Below, piece by piece: positions 17,690 to 25,279 of a DNA stretch of 48,499 nucleotides. The first letter of the stretch is position 1. Every line of letters begins with the position of its first letter. This DNA is from an uncultured Lachnospiraceae bacterium (GTDB taxonomy: Bacteria; Bacillota; Clostridia; Lachnospirales; Lachnospiraceae): positions 1 through 48,499 of the forward strand of contig CAMNMC010000106.1 in NCBI GenBank assembly GCA_946544235.1, in the 5' to 3' direction. Both the position numbers and the translations under genes were made by a program. Under the pieces are notes generated by a model, which searched no databases, had not been told where the DNA came from, and saw only the letters and a program-made list of their open reading frames with translations.

Positions 17690-17720
17690 TTGTTTTCTTT
17701 TTGGGAAAACATGGTATACT
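17690..17720 (+). promoter_or_regulatory. Probable promoter of the GH42 gene
   Basis: TATACT at 17715-17720 is preceded by TG with one base between, forming an extended -10. A loose TTGTTT -35 lies at 17690-17695, with a long 19-nt spacer. Operator 2 starts 5 nt after the -10, mirroring the minus-strand promoter. The 384-nt gap 17426-17809 holds only these two promoters and operators and the GH42 ribosome site. Confidence 0.65.
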
Positions 17721-17725
17721 AATTT

Positions 17726-17743
17726 TGAGCAACCGATTGCTCA
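17726..17743. promoter_or_regulatory. LacI-type operator 2 (GH42 side)
   Basis: TGAGCAACCGATTGCTCA has perfect 7-bp arms (TGAGCAA / TTGCTCA) around CCGA, as in LacI/GalR-family operators. It covers the predicted transcription start of the GH42 gene. With operator 1, 171 nt away, it could allow one repressor to control both directions, possibly by looping. Confidence 0.85.
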
Positions 17744-17809
17744 TAATAATAAACTGACTTAAACATACATTTTGATAAACGATAAAAAGAGGGGAACGGG
17801 AGGTAGATT

Positions 17810-19822
17810 ATGAAAGTTGACAGATTGCTCTTCGGAGCAGCATATTACGATGAATACATGCCATATGACAGAATCGAAAAAGACATGGAAATGATGGTTG
17901 CTGCCGGAATAAATACGATCCGTATCGCCGAATCAACCTGGAGCACCTGGGAACCCGAGGAGGGCGTCTTCGACTTCACCCATCTTGACAGAATGCTTGA
18001 TGCTGCCGAGAAATATGGCATCTCCGTTATCATCGGCACTCCTACCTATGCAATCCCGTCATGGCTTGCAAAGATGGACGACGATATTCTCGCGCTGACA
18101 CATAGCGGACAGAACACCTACGGTCCGCGCCAGAATATGGATCTTACCTCTCCTGTTTACAGAAAATACGCTGAAAGGATCATCCGTAAGCTGATGGAGA
18201 AGGTTGCCAACAGACCATGCGTTATCGGCTACCAGATAGATAATGAAACACACCCTTATGATACCTGCGGTCCGCGTGCACAGGCTATGTTTGTCGAATA
18301 TCTTAAGGATAAATTTCCTGACATAAAGACCTTCAACCACGAATTTGGCCTGGATTACTGGTCAAACCGCGTGGATAACTGGGACAACTTCCCGGATATC
18401 CGCCAGACGATCAATGCAAGTATCGGTGCGGAATATCAGGCTTTCCAGAGAAAGATCGTTACTGATTTCTTCAACTGGCAGATTGATATCGTTTCGGAAT
18501 ACAAACGTCCGGAGCAGTTTATCACACAGAATTTTGATTTTGAATGGCACAATTATTCCTACGGAATGCATCCGGACGTGGACCAGCGGAATGCCGCAAA
18601 AAACATGACGGTTGCCGGCTGTGACATCTATCATCCGTCTCAGGACCGCCTGACCGGCTACGAGATCACTGCCTGCGGAAATATCGCCCGCTCCCTTAAG
18701 GACGACAATTATCTTATCCTCGAGACCGAGGCGCAGGGAAATATCGAATGGCTGCCTTACCCGGGCCAGCTCCGACTCAACGCCTACAGCCACATCGGAA
18801 ACGGTGCAAACTCCGTAATGTACTGGCATTGGCACAGCATCCACAATGCGATTGAAAGCTACTGGAAGGGCATACTCTCGCATGATCTTGTCGAGAATGA
18901 AAGCTACCGCGAGATTTCACGTATCGGAAATGAATTCAAGGCTATCGGCAGTCAGATAATGAATCTGAAGAAGGACAACAAGGTTGCCATCGTCCTTGAT
19001 AACCGTTCGCTTACCGGAATGTCGTATTTTCCAACCGGAACAAACGGCAAATCAAGCTACAACGCTGTATTTCGTGCCTTTTCCGATGCCCTGACCGACA
19101 TGAACATCGAATATGATGTTATTCCTCCTGACAGGAAATCACTCAGCAAATACAGTTTGGTGATCATTCCTGCGCTCTACAGTGCGAAGGAGGCCTTCCT
19201 CCTCAGCGTAAACAAATACGTCGAGGACGGCGGAAATGCTATCGTAACCTTCAAGAGCGGTTTTGCTGACGAATATCTGAAGATCCACAGCGATGTTCAG
19301 CCGCATATAATCAGAGAATGCCTCGGCATCCACTATGATCAGTTCACATATCCGAAGGATGTTCCGGGCTGCAGCGAATGGATGGAGCTTGTAACCTGCG
19401 ACACTGCCGAGGAGCTTCTTCACTACGACCACAGATACTGGGGACAGTATTCCGCAGCAACCATTAATTCCTATGGTAACGGAAATGCAATGTATATTGC
19501 GACCCTCCCGGACGGTGCGATCATCAGGGAGCTTATCCGACTCTTAATGGACAGGATCGATTTCTATGATCCTGACAAGCTTCCATTCGAGAGGCATAAG
19601 AAGGTCACCGTCAAGCAGGGTATAAACGAGATCGGCAATCATGTATTATTCTTTTTAAACTACAGTGATGACGAGATCAGAATAAATAATATTGCCGGAG
19701 AGGCAGTTATTCTCACCGGCCGCGCTTATGAAACCGCCGGCGGAACAACTCTCGGACAGGGCGAGGAATTCCTGCTCCTTCCATGGGACGCAGTAGTGCT
19801 GGAGTATCCTGTTAATAGCTAG
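17810..19822 (+). CDS. GH42 beta-galactosidase
   Basis: This 670-residue family 42 enzyme hydrolyses terminal beta-galactosides, here probably the galacto-oligosaccharides released by GH53. The barrel begins LLFGAAYYDEYMPYD, with IRIAESTWSTWEPEEG typical of the family. The acid/base is Glu146 in GYQIDNETHPY, and the nucleophile is most likely Glu307 in LETEAQGNIEW. A trimerisation-like domain (about 395-600) and a small beta domain follow, ending DAVVLEYPVNS. The length is usual. There is no signal peptide, so it is cytoplasmic. GGGAGG lies 7 nt before the ATG. It is transcribed divergently from the GH53 unit under a matching operator and ends before a strong terminator. Confidence 0.96.
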   Translation: MKVDRLLFGAAYYDEYMPYDRIEKDMEMMVAAGINTIRIAESTWSTWEPEEGVFDFTHLDRMLDAAEKYGISVIIGTPTYAIPSWLAKMDDDILALTHSGQNTYGPRQNMDLTSPVYRKYAERIIRKLMEKVANRPCVIGYQIDNETHPYDTCGPRAQAMFVEYLKDKFPDIKTFNHEFGLDYWSNRVDNWDNFPDIRQTINASIGAEYQAFQRKIVTDFFNWQIDIVSEYKRPEQFITQNFDFEWHNYSYGMHPDVDQRNAAKNMTVAGCDIYHPSQDRLTGYEITACGNIARSLKDDNYLILETEAQGNIEWLPYPGQLRLNAYSHIGNGANSVMYWHWHSIHNAIESYWKGILSHDLVENESYREISRIGNEFKAIGSQIMNLKKDNKVAIVLDNRSLTGMSYFPTGTNGKSSYNAVFRAFSDALTDMNIEYDVIPPDRKSLSKYSLVIIPALYSAKEAFLLSVNKYVEDGGNAIVTFKSGFADEYLKIHSDVQPHIIRECLGIHYDQFTYPKDVPGCSEWMELVTCDTAEELLHYDHRYWGQYSAATINSYGNGNAMYIATLPDGAIIRELIRLLMDRIDFYDPDKLPFERHKKVTVKQGINEIGNHVLFFLNYSDDEIRINNIAGEAVILTGRAYETAGGTTLGQGEEFLLLPWDAVVLEYPVNS

Positions 19823-19947
19823 TATAGCGATTCCTATATAACTTGCCAGTTTTCCTGAATGGCACAGCACTAAAAGTCTCGGAATAGCGGGCAGAGTTCT
19901 GAGTAAAATCATGTGTACAAATAAATATTTTATATAAAAAATCCCCT

Positions 19948-20005
19948 CCTCGTAGCAACTGGAACTGTGATAAATCAACGGTTTCAGTCGCTACGAGGTT
20001 TTTTT
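19948..20005 (+). terminator. Rho-independent terminator after GH42
   Basis: A 9-bp stem (CCTCGTAGC / GCTACGAGG), extended by inner AACTG/CAGT pairing, is followed by seven T. It lies 126 nt beyond the GH42 stop. I see nothing else between that stop and the hairpin. Confidence 0.85.
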
Positions 20006-20058
20006 ACGTCCGTTTATGATCATAAAAAGCCAACAAAATATTATTTCAAAAAACACTA

Positions 20059-20102
20059 TTGACAAACTGTGTATAGCTGTATATGCTGTGCATATACACA
20101 GT
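20059..20102 (+). promoter_or_regulatory. Promoter with YtrA-type operator for the GntR/ABC operon
   Basis: TTGACA (20059-20064) and TATGCT (20082-20087) are 17 nt apart. A 10-bp inverted repeat, ACTGTGTATA / TATACACAGT (20066-20075 and 20093-20102), brackets the spacer and -10 box. The GntR gene of the operon is the obvious candidate to bind it, giving autorepression relieved by a cell-envelope signal, as described for YtrA regulators. The binding partner is inferred. Confidence 0.8.
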
Positions 20103-20123
20103 AGGCACAGTCATGTCAGTAAG

Positions 20124-20196
20124 CATCGTCAGTAAAATGTAAAAACACTGTGTCAGTCCAATAAACATCATCAGTAAAAACGTAAAAATACTGTGT
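20124..20196 (+). repeat. Two imperfect direct repeats in the operon leader
   Basis: Copy 1 (20124-20153) and copy 2 (20166-20196) both read CATCRTCAGTAAAA, then GTAAAAA, then ACTGTGT, differing by a few bases. The ACTGTGT ends equal the left half of the operator upstream, so each copy may hold an extra operator half-site. They lie between the promoter and the ABC-ATPase start. Confidence 0.55.
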
Positions 20197-20246
20197 TATT
20201 TAATCAGATAACAGTCATTTTTTTACGTCTTCGAAAGGATCAACAG

Positions 20247-21149
20247 ATGGATTTTTTTAAATGTGAAGGTTTAACAAAACATAAAGGAGATTTCCTCCTG
20301 AAGGATGTCAGTTTTTCGATTCCAGGGGGAACAGTCGTGGGACTGATCGGAATGAATGGCTGCGGCAAGACAACACTGCTCCGTACGATACTCGGAAGCT
20401 ACGGACTCGAGCCGGCAAATGGCGACAAGGGCGTACTGCTCCTTGACGGAACTGATCATAAGAAGGATCAGAAGCTGTTCCGACAGAATCTGGGCTTCGT
20501 CCTCCAGGACAATCCTTTTTCCAGAACCATGAAGGTCATGGAGGTTGGTGAGACCTATGGGTACTATTACGAAGGCTTCAGTATCGACACCTACCGCAGA
20601 CTTCTGCAGGAATATGATGTTCCGGAAAGATCAGCCATCGCTCTGCTATCAGCCGGAGAATCCCTCAGAATGCAGCTTGCCTTTGCCAGAAGCTATCCGG
20701 CAAAGCTTTATATCATGGATGAGCCGGCCGGCAATCTTGATGTAAACTTCAGGGATTATTTCTATGACAGCATCAGAGAAATGGTCGAAGACGAAAGCTG
20801 CTCAGTAATCATCTCAAGCCATCTTGTAACAGAGCTCGAGCATATCGCCGACATGCTGCTCTGGATAGGCAGAAACGAAAACGAGAGCACCGTAAGATAT
20901 TTCGGAGATATTGACAGCTTCAGAGATTCCTACCGGATCATCGAAGGAGACAAAGCGGAAGTATCTTCCCTTCCGGAAGACATGGTACTCGGCAGACGCC
21001 TCAGAGAAAACCACAGCGAAGCTCTTATTTACAGAGAAAATAAAGATTTCAGTGATATGGACGCCTATGACAGTAACGTAAATATCAGATATGCATCGCT
21101 TCAGGAAATCATGTATTACGTTGAGAAGTCGCCGGCTGAGGAAGAATAA
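20247..21149 (+). CDS. ABC transporter ATP-binding protein of YtrA-type operon
   Basis: This is a 300-residue ATPase with Walker A GMNGCGKTT (about residues 33-41), Walker B LYIMDEP with NLD after it, and switch His in IISSH. The signature is LLSAGESLRMQL instead of LSGGQ, a variation common in exporters of the YtrB/GntR-linked type. About 90 extra C-terminal residues follow. The ATG at 20247 is preceded by AAAGGA at 8 nt; an in-frame ATG 54 nt upstream is not. It is the first gene of an operon with a permease and a GntR regulator, whose family usually responds to cell-wall antibiotics. Confidence 0.9.
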   Translation: MDFFKCEGLTKHKGDFLLKDVSFSIPGGTVVGLIGMNGCGKTTLLRTILGSYGLEPANGDKGVLLLDGTDHKKDQKLFRQNLGFVLQDNPFSRTMKVMEVGETYGYYYEGFSIDTYRRLLQEYDVPERSAIALLSAGESLRMQLAFARSYPAKLYIMDEPAGNLDVNFRDYFYDSIREMVEDESCSVIISSHLVTELEHIADMLLWIGRNENESTVRYFGDIDSFRDSYRIIEGDKAEVSSLPEDMVLGRRLRENHSEALIYRENKDFSDMDAYDSNVNIRYASLQEIMYYVEKSPAEEE

Positions 21150-21216
21150 CGTTTTTATTGTAGGCCTCGCATAACGGTAAAGAATAACATTTAATTGAAA
21201 TATAAGAAGGTGAAAT

Positions 21217-21903
21217 ATGAAGGATTATTTCAGAAGAGAACGACTCATTTTTAAATACAACCCCATCTACTGGTTCAGCAGACTGCTTTTCGTATTCTTG
21301 ATAGTGACCGCGGGAATTCTCCAGTGGATCGTAATACTTTTCGGATCAGCATTTTCAATCCGCTTCGTACATAGTACGGAAATGGAACATATGCTTCCGA
21401 TGTCGGACGATGAGCTGATAAAAAAGAAGCTCACCACGGTCGGTAATGTTTGGCTCAGATATCTTATACTCGGGATCATCGGAAGAATATATATCTATTA
21501 TGCTGCCAAAAATGGATGGTACGGCTTCTGCACCAGGCTTGAAACAAACAGTCTGCTCCTTATGATCGGATTTTTTATCCTGCTGATGGTCTACGCTCAT
21601 GAAATCATGCTTGATGCGATCAGCGAAAACAGATTCGACGGAAGAACAAGAGAGCTGCTTCCTAAAAACATCTGCAAAATATTTATCCAGACGATACCTC
21701 ATCTTGTTTTCTTCGTATATGCGATCATGCTGATCATAAGTGCCGAGACAAGGCGTTCGCTGCTAAAATTCGGCCCAGACTGGTTACACGCCGCCATACT
21801 TATCGCGGCAGCACTGCTTCTTTCGGTTAATGTTCTGATCGAGCGAAAGAAGCTTAAGATAGTCGACTACTATCCTATCGGCGTACAGGGGGTGGGAATG
21901 TGA
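21217..21903 (+). CDS. Membrane subunit (permease) of the GntR-linked ABC transporter
   Basis: This is a 228-residue integral membrane protein with about six hydrophobic segments. The first pair brackets a cytoplasmic loop with EHMLPMSDDELIKKK, a motif type seen at the coupling region of ABC-2 permeases. The C-terminal segment is followed by IERKKLKIVDYYPIG. AGAAGG lies upstream of the ATG. Its stop overlaps the GTG start of the GntR gene (GTGA). No significant resemblance to a named family beyond the ABC-2 layout is visible to me; the partner assignment rests on operon position. Confidence 0.75.
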   Translation: MKDYFRRERLIFKYNPIYWFSRLLFVFLIVTAGILQWIVILFGSAFSIRFVHSTEMEHMLPMSDDELIKKKLTTVGNVWLRYLILGIIGRIYIYYAAKNGWYGFCTRLETNSLLLMIGFFILLMVYAHEIMLDAISENRFDGRTRELLPKNICKIFIQTIPHLVFFVYAIMLIISAETRRSLLKFGPDWLHAAILIAAALLLSVNVLIERKKLKIVDYYPIGVQGVGM

Positions 21904-22274
21904 ACATCATAATAAATACAAAAAGCGGAGTTCCTATCTACGAACAGCTCGAAAGAGCCTTCAAGGATATGATAATAAACGGCGAACTGAAGGAGGGGGA
22001 CAGTCTCCCTTCCATCAGAGGGCTCGCTTCAGACATGAAAATAAGTGTTATCACGATCAAAAGAGCATACGAGGATCTGGAGAAGGAAGGAATGATATAT
22101 TCCGTTCAAGGCAAGGGCTTCTACGTAGATAATCCCGATCTTCAGTATATGAAGGAGAAGAAGACGCTCGGACTTGAGGAAGAAATGGCAAAATGGATCG
22201 AAAAAGCCAAAGCATCCGGCATGGAAATGAAGGATGCTGCAGATATGCTTACCATACTGTGGAGCGAACAATAA
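21900..22274 (+). CDS. GntR-family regulator, YtrA subfamily
   Basis: This is a 124-residue protein starting with GTG. The winged helix-turn-helix at residues 8-75 carries the GntR hallmarks PIYEQLERAFKDMIINGEL, GDSLPSIRGLASDM, TIKRAYEDLEKEG and VQGKGFYV. The short helical C-terminus of about 45 residues and overall size are those of the YtrA subfamily, which dimerises and represses its own ABC operon. Overlap with the permease stop couples the two. The palindrome at 20066-20102 is the likely binding site. Confidence 0.93.
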   Translation: MNIIINTKSGVPIYEQLERAFKDMIINGELKEGDSLPSIRGLASDMKISVITIKRAYEDLEKEGMIYSVQGKGFYVDNPDLQYMKEKKTLGLEEEMAKWIEKAKASGMEMKDAADMLTILWSEQ

Positions 22275-22296
22275 ACACCTCTGAAAGGATAAAAGT

Positions 22297-22362
22297 ATGC
22301 TTAATGTAAGTAATTTGAATTACCAATATGGTAAATGGGGATTGCTTTTCAGAAGTATTTAG
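22297..22362 (+). pseudogene. Remnant of an ABC ATPase start
   Basis: After the GntR stop, AAAGGA and an ATG open a 21-codon frame, MLNVSNLNYQYGKWG, that matches the first strand of an ABC ATPase and then ends at TAG. Nothing ABC-like follows in any frame before the next gene. YtrA-type operons often carry a second ATPase in this position, so a deletion has probably removed most of it. The 140 nt after it hold no other recognisable gene. Confidence 0.55.
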
Positions 22363-22504
22363 TTTTTCCATAAAATGTTTCATCTCATGCGTATATGATA
22401 TAGACGCTTTGAAAGCATTTGACAGTCCCAAAAACGCAGCTGCACAGAACAGCCGTACAAAAAGACTGATCATTTACAGGTTTATTCTATTACAGGAGAC
22501 GCAT

Positions 22505-23281
22505 ATGGATAATAATAACATTCCAAACACATACAATCCTCAAGGCCAGATGAACACCTCATATCCACAGCAGGGTGATGCCGGTAACATGTTCACACAG
22601 CAGAACAACAACATGTTCACACAGCAGAATGGCGGTGGCAACATGTCCGCTCATCAGCAGAACAACAATATGTTTGCACAGCAGAATGGCGGTGGCAACA
22701 TGTTATCCCAGCAGAACAACAATATGTTTGTACAGCAGCAGAACGCACCCGGGAACTACGCTCCACAGCCGTTTTACAATAATCCTCAGTACATGGATCC
22801 GAATGCGAAAAAAGGCAGCCGCAGGATTTTTATCGCTGCCATGGCAATAACAGCAGTTGCTTTTATCGCCGTAATGTCCATCTTCATCTTTAAATTCGTT
22901 AACAGGAATGTCAAAAAGGGTGATGGTAAGATGAGCAATAAGGTCTATTCCGTTGAAGACATCAGAGTAAAATACGGATATGATGACATGTATTCCAGGG
23001 AATATGAATACGACGGCGTACACTACATTCAGGCCAGCCCAAATGGGTATACCAGCTCGAAATATTATACCTTCTACATATTTGACAGTGCCAAGGAAGC
23101 CAAAGATTATTTTGAAGATATGAGATCCTGGTACTTCAGCCGTATCACCTACGAAGAGGAAAATCATCTTGAGGGCTGGATCTCAGGCATCTGTGACGCG
23201 GACGAGAAGGACTCCGTCGAACTGATCGACAATTACATCATCTTTGAAGAGCTCGAATTAATCGGATACGACGGGTTCTAG
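22505..23281 (+). CDS. N/Q-rich single-pass membrane protein of unknown function
   Basis: This is a 258-residue protein with AGGAG 6 nt before the ATG. Residues 1-100 are low complexity and rich in Asn, Gln, Gly and Met, with repeats such as QQNGGGNM and QQNNNMF; the DNA repeats are nearly identical. After a basic KKGSRR comes one membrane segment at about residues 112-134. The last 120 residues form a charged domain containing KYGYDDMYSREYEYDG and FDSAKEAKDYFEDM, presumably outside the cell. I do not recognise the folded domain. The topology suggests a cytoplasmic sticky tail and an external domain. Confidence 0.75.
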   Translation: MDNNNIPNTYNPQGQMNTSYPQQGDAGNMFTQQNNNMFTQQNGGGNMSAHQQNNNMFAQQNGGGNMLSQQNNNMFVQQQNAPGNYAPQPFYNNPQYMDPNAKKGSRRIFIAAMAITAVAFIAVMSIFIFKFVNRNVKKGDGKMSNKVYSVEDIRVKYGYDDMYSREYEYDGVHYIQASPNGYTSSKYYTFYIFDSAKEAKDYFEDMRSWYFSRITYEEENHLEGWISGICDADEKDSVELIDNYIIFEELELIGYDGF

Positions 23282-23353
23282 AACACCAAATCATTACTTA
23301 AAAAATTGTTATTCATACAAACCGGCAGTTCGCCTTATCAGCAGAAAAGAAAT

Positions 23354-23390
23354 AAGCAGCCATCAACTTATCATTAAGTGATGGCTGCTT
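23354..23390. terminator. Bidirectional terminator between convergent genes
   Basis: A 12-bp stem (AAGCAGCCATCA / TGATGGCTGCTT) with a 13-nt loop has CGTTTTT on the plus side and ATTTCTTTT on the minus side. It lies between the N/Q-rich gene (plus) and the acyl-CoA synthetase-like gene (minus). Confidence 0.85.
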
Positions 23391-23435
23391 CGTTTTTAAC
23401 ATATATGAAACCGATCGTGAATAATTCTCTATATC

Positions 23436-25070
23436 TTATTCAGTGTCCTCATTCTTCTCGATTGCCGGCATAAGCCCCGGAATATTTTTCCACCTTACGA
23501 TCTTCATGCTGGCATTCTTGATGAACTCTTCGTTACGAAGCTTGACACGTGTGATCTGCTTATAGATAGGTCTGCCCTTGTTGACCTTGCTCTTAAGCTT
23601 CTCGAAATACTCCTTATCATCACGGTGATTCTCATCCGGATAGATCTCGGCAACGATCTTGCCGTTCTCGTCATAAACCAGAACCTCTTCAACTGCAGAG
23701 TCACGGGCAAGATCCTGCTCAAGCTCCTCAGGAGAGATGTTTTCACCATTGCTGAGGATGATAAGGTTCTTCTTTCTTCCGGTCAGGAAGATGAAATTAT
23801 CCTCGTCAACATATCCGAGGTCGCCGGTGTGATACCAGCCGTCGATGAGAGCTTCATCGGTTGCCTCAGGATTCTTGTAATAGCCCTTCATGACAAGATC
23901 ACCCTTAAATGCGATCTCGCCCTCTTCAGTCGCCTTAACCTCAATGCCCGGAACAAGATGTCCTACACTGCCATCCTTATGATGGTAGAGTCTGTTAACA
24001 GCCGTACATGGAGAGCACTCTGTTGCGCCGTAGCCGTTCAGTATCTCAATACCCCAGGTACGGAATTCTCTTACATACATCGGATCAAGTGCAGCACCGC
24101 CGCAGATGATGGTCTCGAGGTTTCCGCCGAAGACCTTCTTGATAGGTCCGTAAATCTTGCTTCTCAGATCAAGCTTGGCTTTTCTCAGGATATCGGTAGA
24201 CTTCATAAGTCTCTTGAATACCTTGGTCTTGCCCTTCTTCTCGATCTCAAGCCAGATCTGCTTGTGGAAATATTCAACGAACATCGGAACGAGGAACATG
24301 GTCTGCGGTCCGAATTCTTCCATATTTTTCTTTACATGCTTAAGGCTCTTATTGATAAATATTGGCTGTCCGTAGTTTGCAACCATGAGGATACCAACCA
24401 CGAGTCCGAATGCGTGATGGAAAGGAAGCACTGCAAGAGTACCGCCCCTCGGTGCAAAAAGCATACTTGTATGAACTATCTCGAAAGCTATGTTCTGGTT
24501 TGTAAGTTCAACGCCCTTGCTTACTCCTGAGGTTCCGGAGGTGAAAAGGATAGTTGCGGTCTTCTCAGGAACTATTTCGTAACGCGCAAACTCATTCTTG
24601 CCGTCCTTAAGAAACTTTCTTCCTTCCTTCAGATACTCATCAAAATCCTTAAGGTTATAAACCTTTCTGGTTGCCTTCTTCTTAACCTTCTCATAGTAGG
24701 TGTCAGATACAAATACAACATCAGTATCTGCCATCTTGGCAAGAGAGATTATCTCCTCATCAGGAAGGCTCTTATCTATGGCAACCGCAACGCTTCCGCC
24801 GTTAACGGTCGCAAAATAAGCAACCAGCCACTCATAAGAATTCTCACCGATGATGGCTACATGCTTATCCTTTATCTTTTTGTGATACATCCATTCGCCG
24901 AATGCGTTAACATCGTCCTGCAGATCGGCATAGGTTTTACGCATCTCACCGGATTCACACGGATAGATGAACGCAGTTGCTTCAGGCATCAGAAGCGCCT
25001 TCTGCTGAAGCATATCCTTCAGGTCATTAATATGAGGGACGTCCTCATATGGGTATTCCTTATTCTTCAT
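23436..25070 (-). CDS. AMP-dependent acyl-CoA synthetase/ligase family protein
   Basis: This 544-residue adenylate-forming enzyme should activate a carboxylic acid, probably a fatty acid, as acyl-AMP and then load CoA or a carrier. Motifs are the ATP loop ILFTSGTSGVSKGVELT (about 170-187), LPFHHAFGL, LNGYGATECSP (A5), WYHTGDLGYVDEDNFIFLTG (A7/A8) with RKKN, and a C-terminal catalytic Lys in NASMKIVRWK. The substrate cannot be read from sequence. AAGGAG lies 6 nt before the ATG. It is a single gene, with gaps of 209 nt to murJ and a terminator downstream. Confidence 0.9.
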   Translation of the reverse strand: MKNKEYPYEDVPHINDLKDMLQQKALLMPEATAFIYPCESGEMRKTYADLQDDVNAFGEWMYHKKIKDKHVAIIGENSYEWLVAYFATVNGGSVAVAIDKSLPDEEIISLAKMADTDVVFVSDTYYEKVKKKATRKVYNLKDFDEYLKEGRKFLKDGKNEFARYEIVPEKTATILFTSGTSGVSKGVELTNQNIAFEIVHTSMLFAPRGGTLAVLPFHHAFGLVVGILMVANYGQPIFINKSLKHVKKNMEEFGPQTMFLVPMFVEYFHKQIWLEIEKKGKTKVFKRLMKSTDILRKAKLDLRSKIYGPIKKVFGGNLETIICGGAALDPMYVREFRTWGIEILNGYGATECSPCTAVNRLYHHKDGSVGHLVPGIEVKATEEGEIAFKGDLVMKGYYKNPEATDEALIDGWYHTGDLGYVDEDNFIFLTGRKKNLIILSNGENISPEELEQDLARDSAVEEVLVYDENGKIVAEIYPDENHRDDKEYFEKLKSKVNKGRPIYKQITRVKLRNEEFIKNASMKIVRWKNIPGLMPAIEKNEDTE

Positions 25071-25279
25071 CTCAGCTCCTTTTATACACTATTATTAATT
25101 CCGGTAATCCGTCTATAGTCCCCGGAAACCGGTAAAACATTCATTGATAAATACTACTCTGCAGGTCGTCTCGCAGAGCAGCTGCACATATAAGCATATT
25201 ATCATATCAGTATTTTATATTTCAATTATTATTTTAGGGACGGCAGTGCTTTTCTTTACTGCTTCTCTGCTGCCTTTCA

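Noticed and set aside
17554..17757. A 67-codon plus frame in the galactan intergenic region
   Set aside because: It has no ribosome site, covers both operators and promoters, and ends before the GH42 ribosome site.
25157..25178. Hairpin CTCTGC / GCAGAG after murJ as a terminator
   Set aside because: The stem is only 6 bp, lies about 100 nt beyond the stop and has no T-run.
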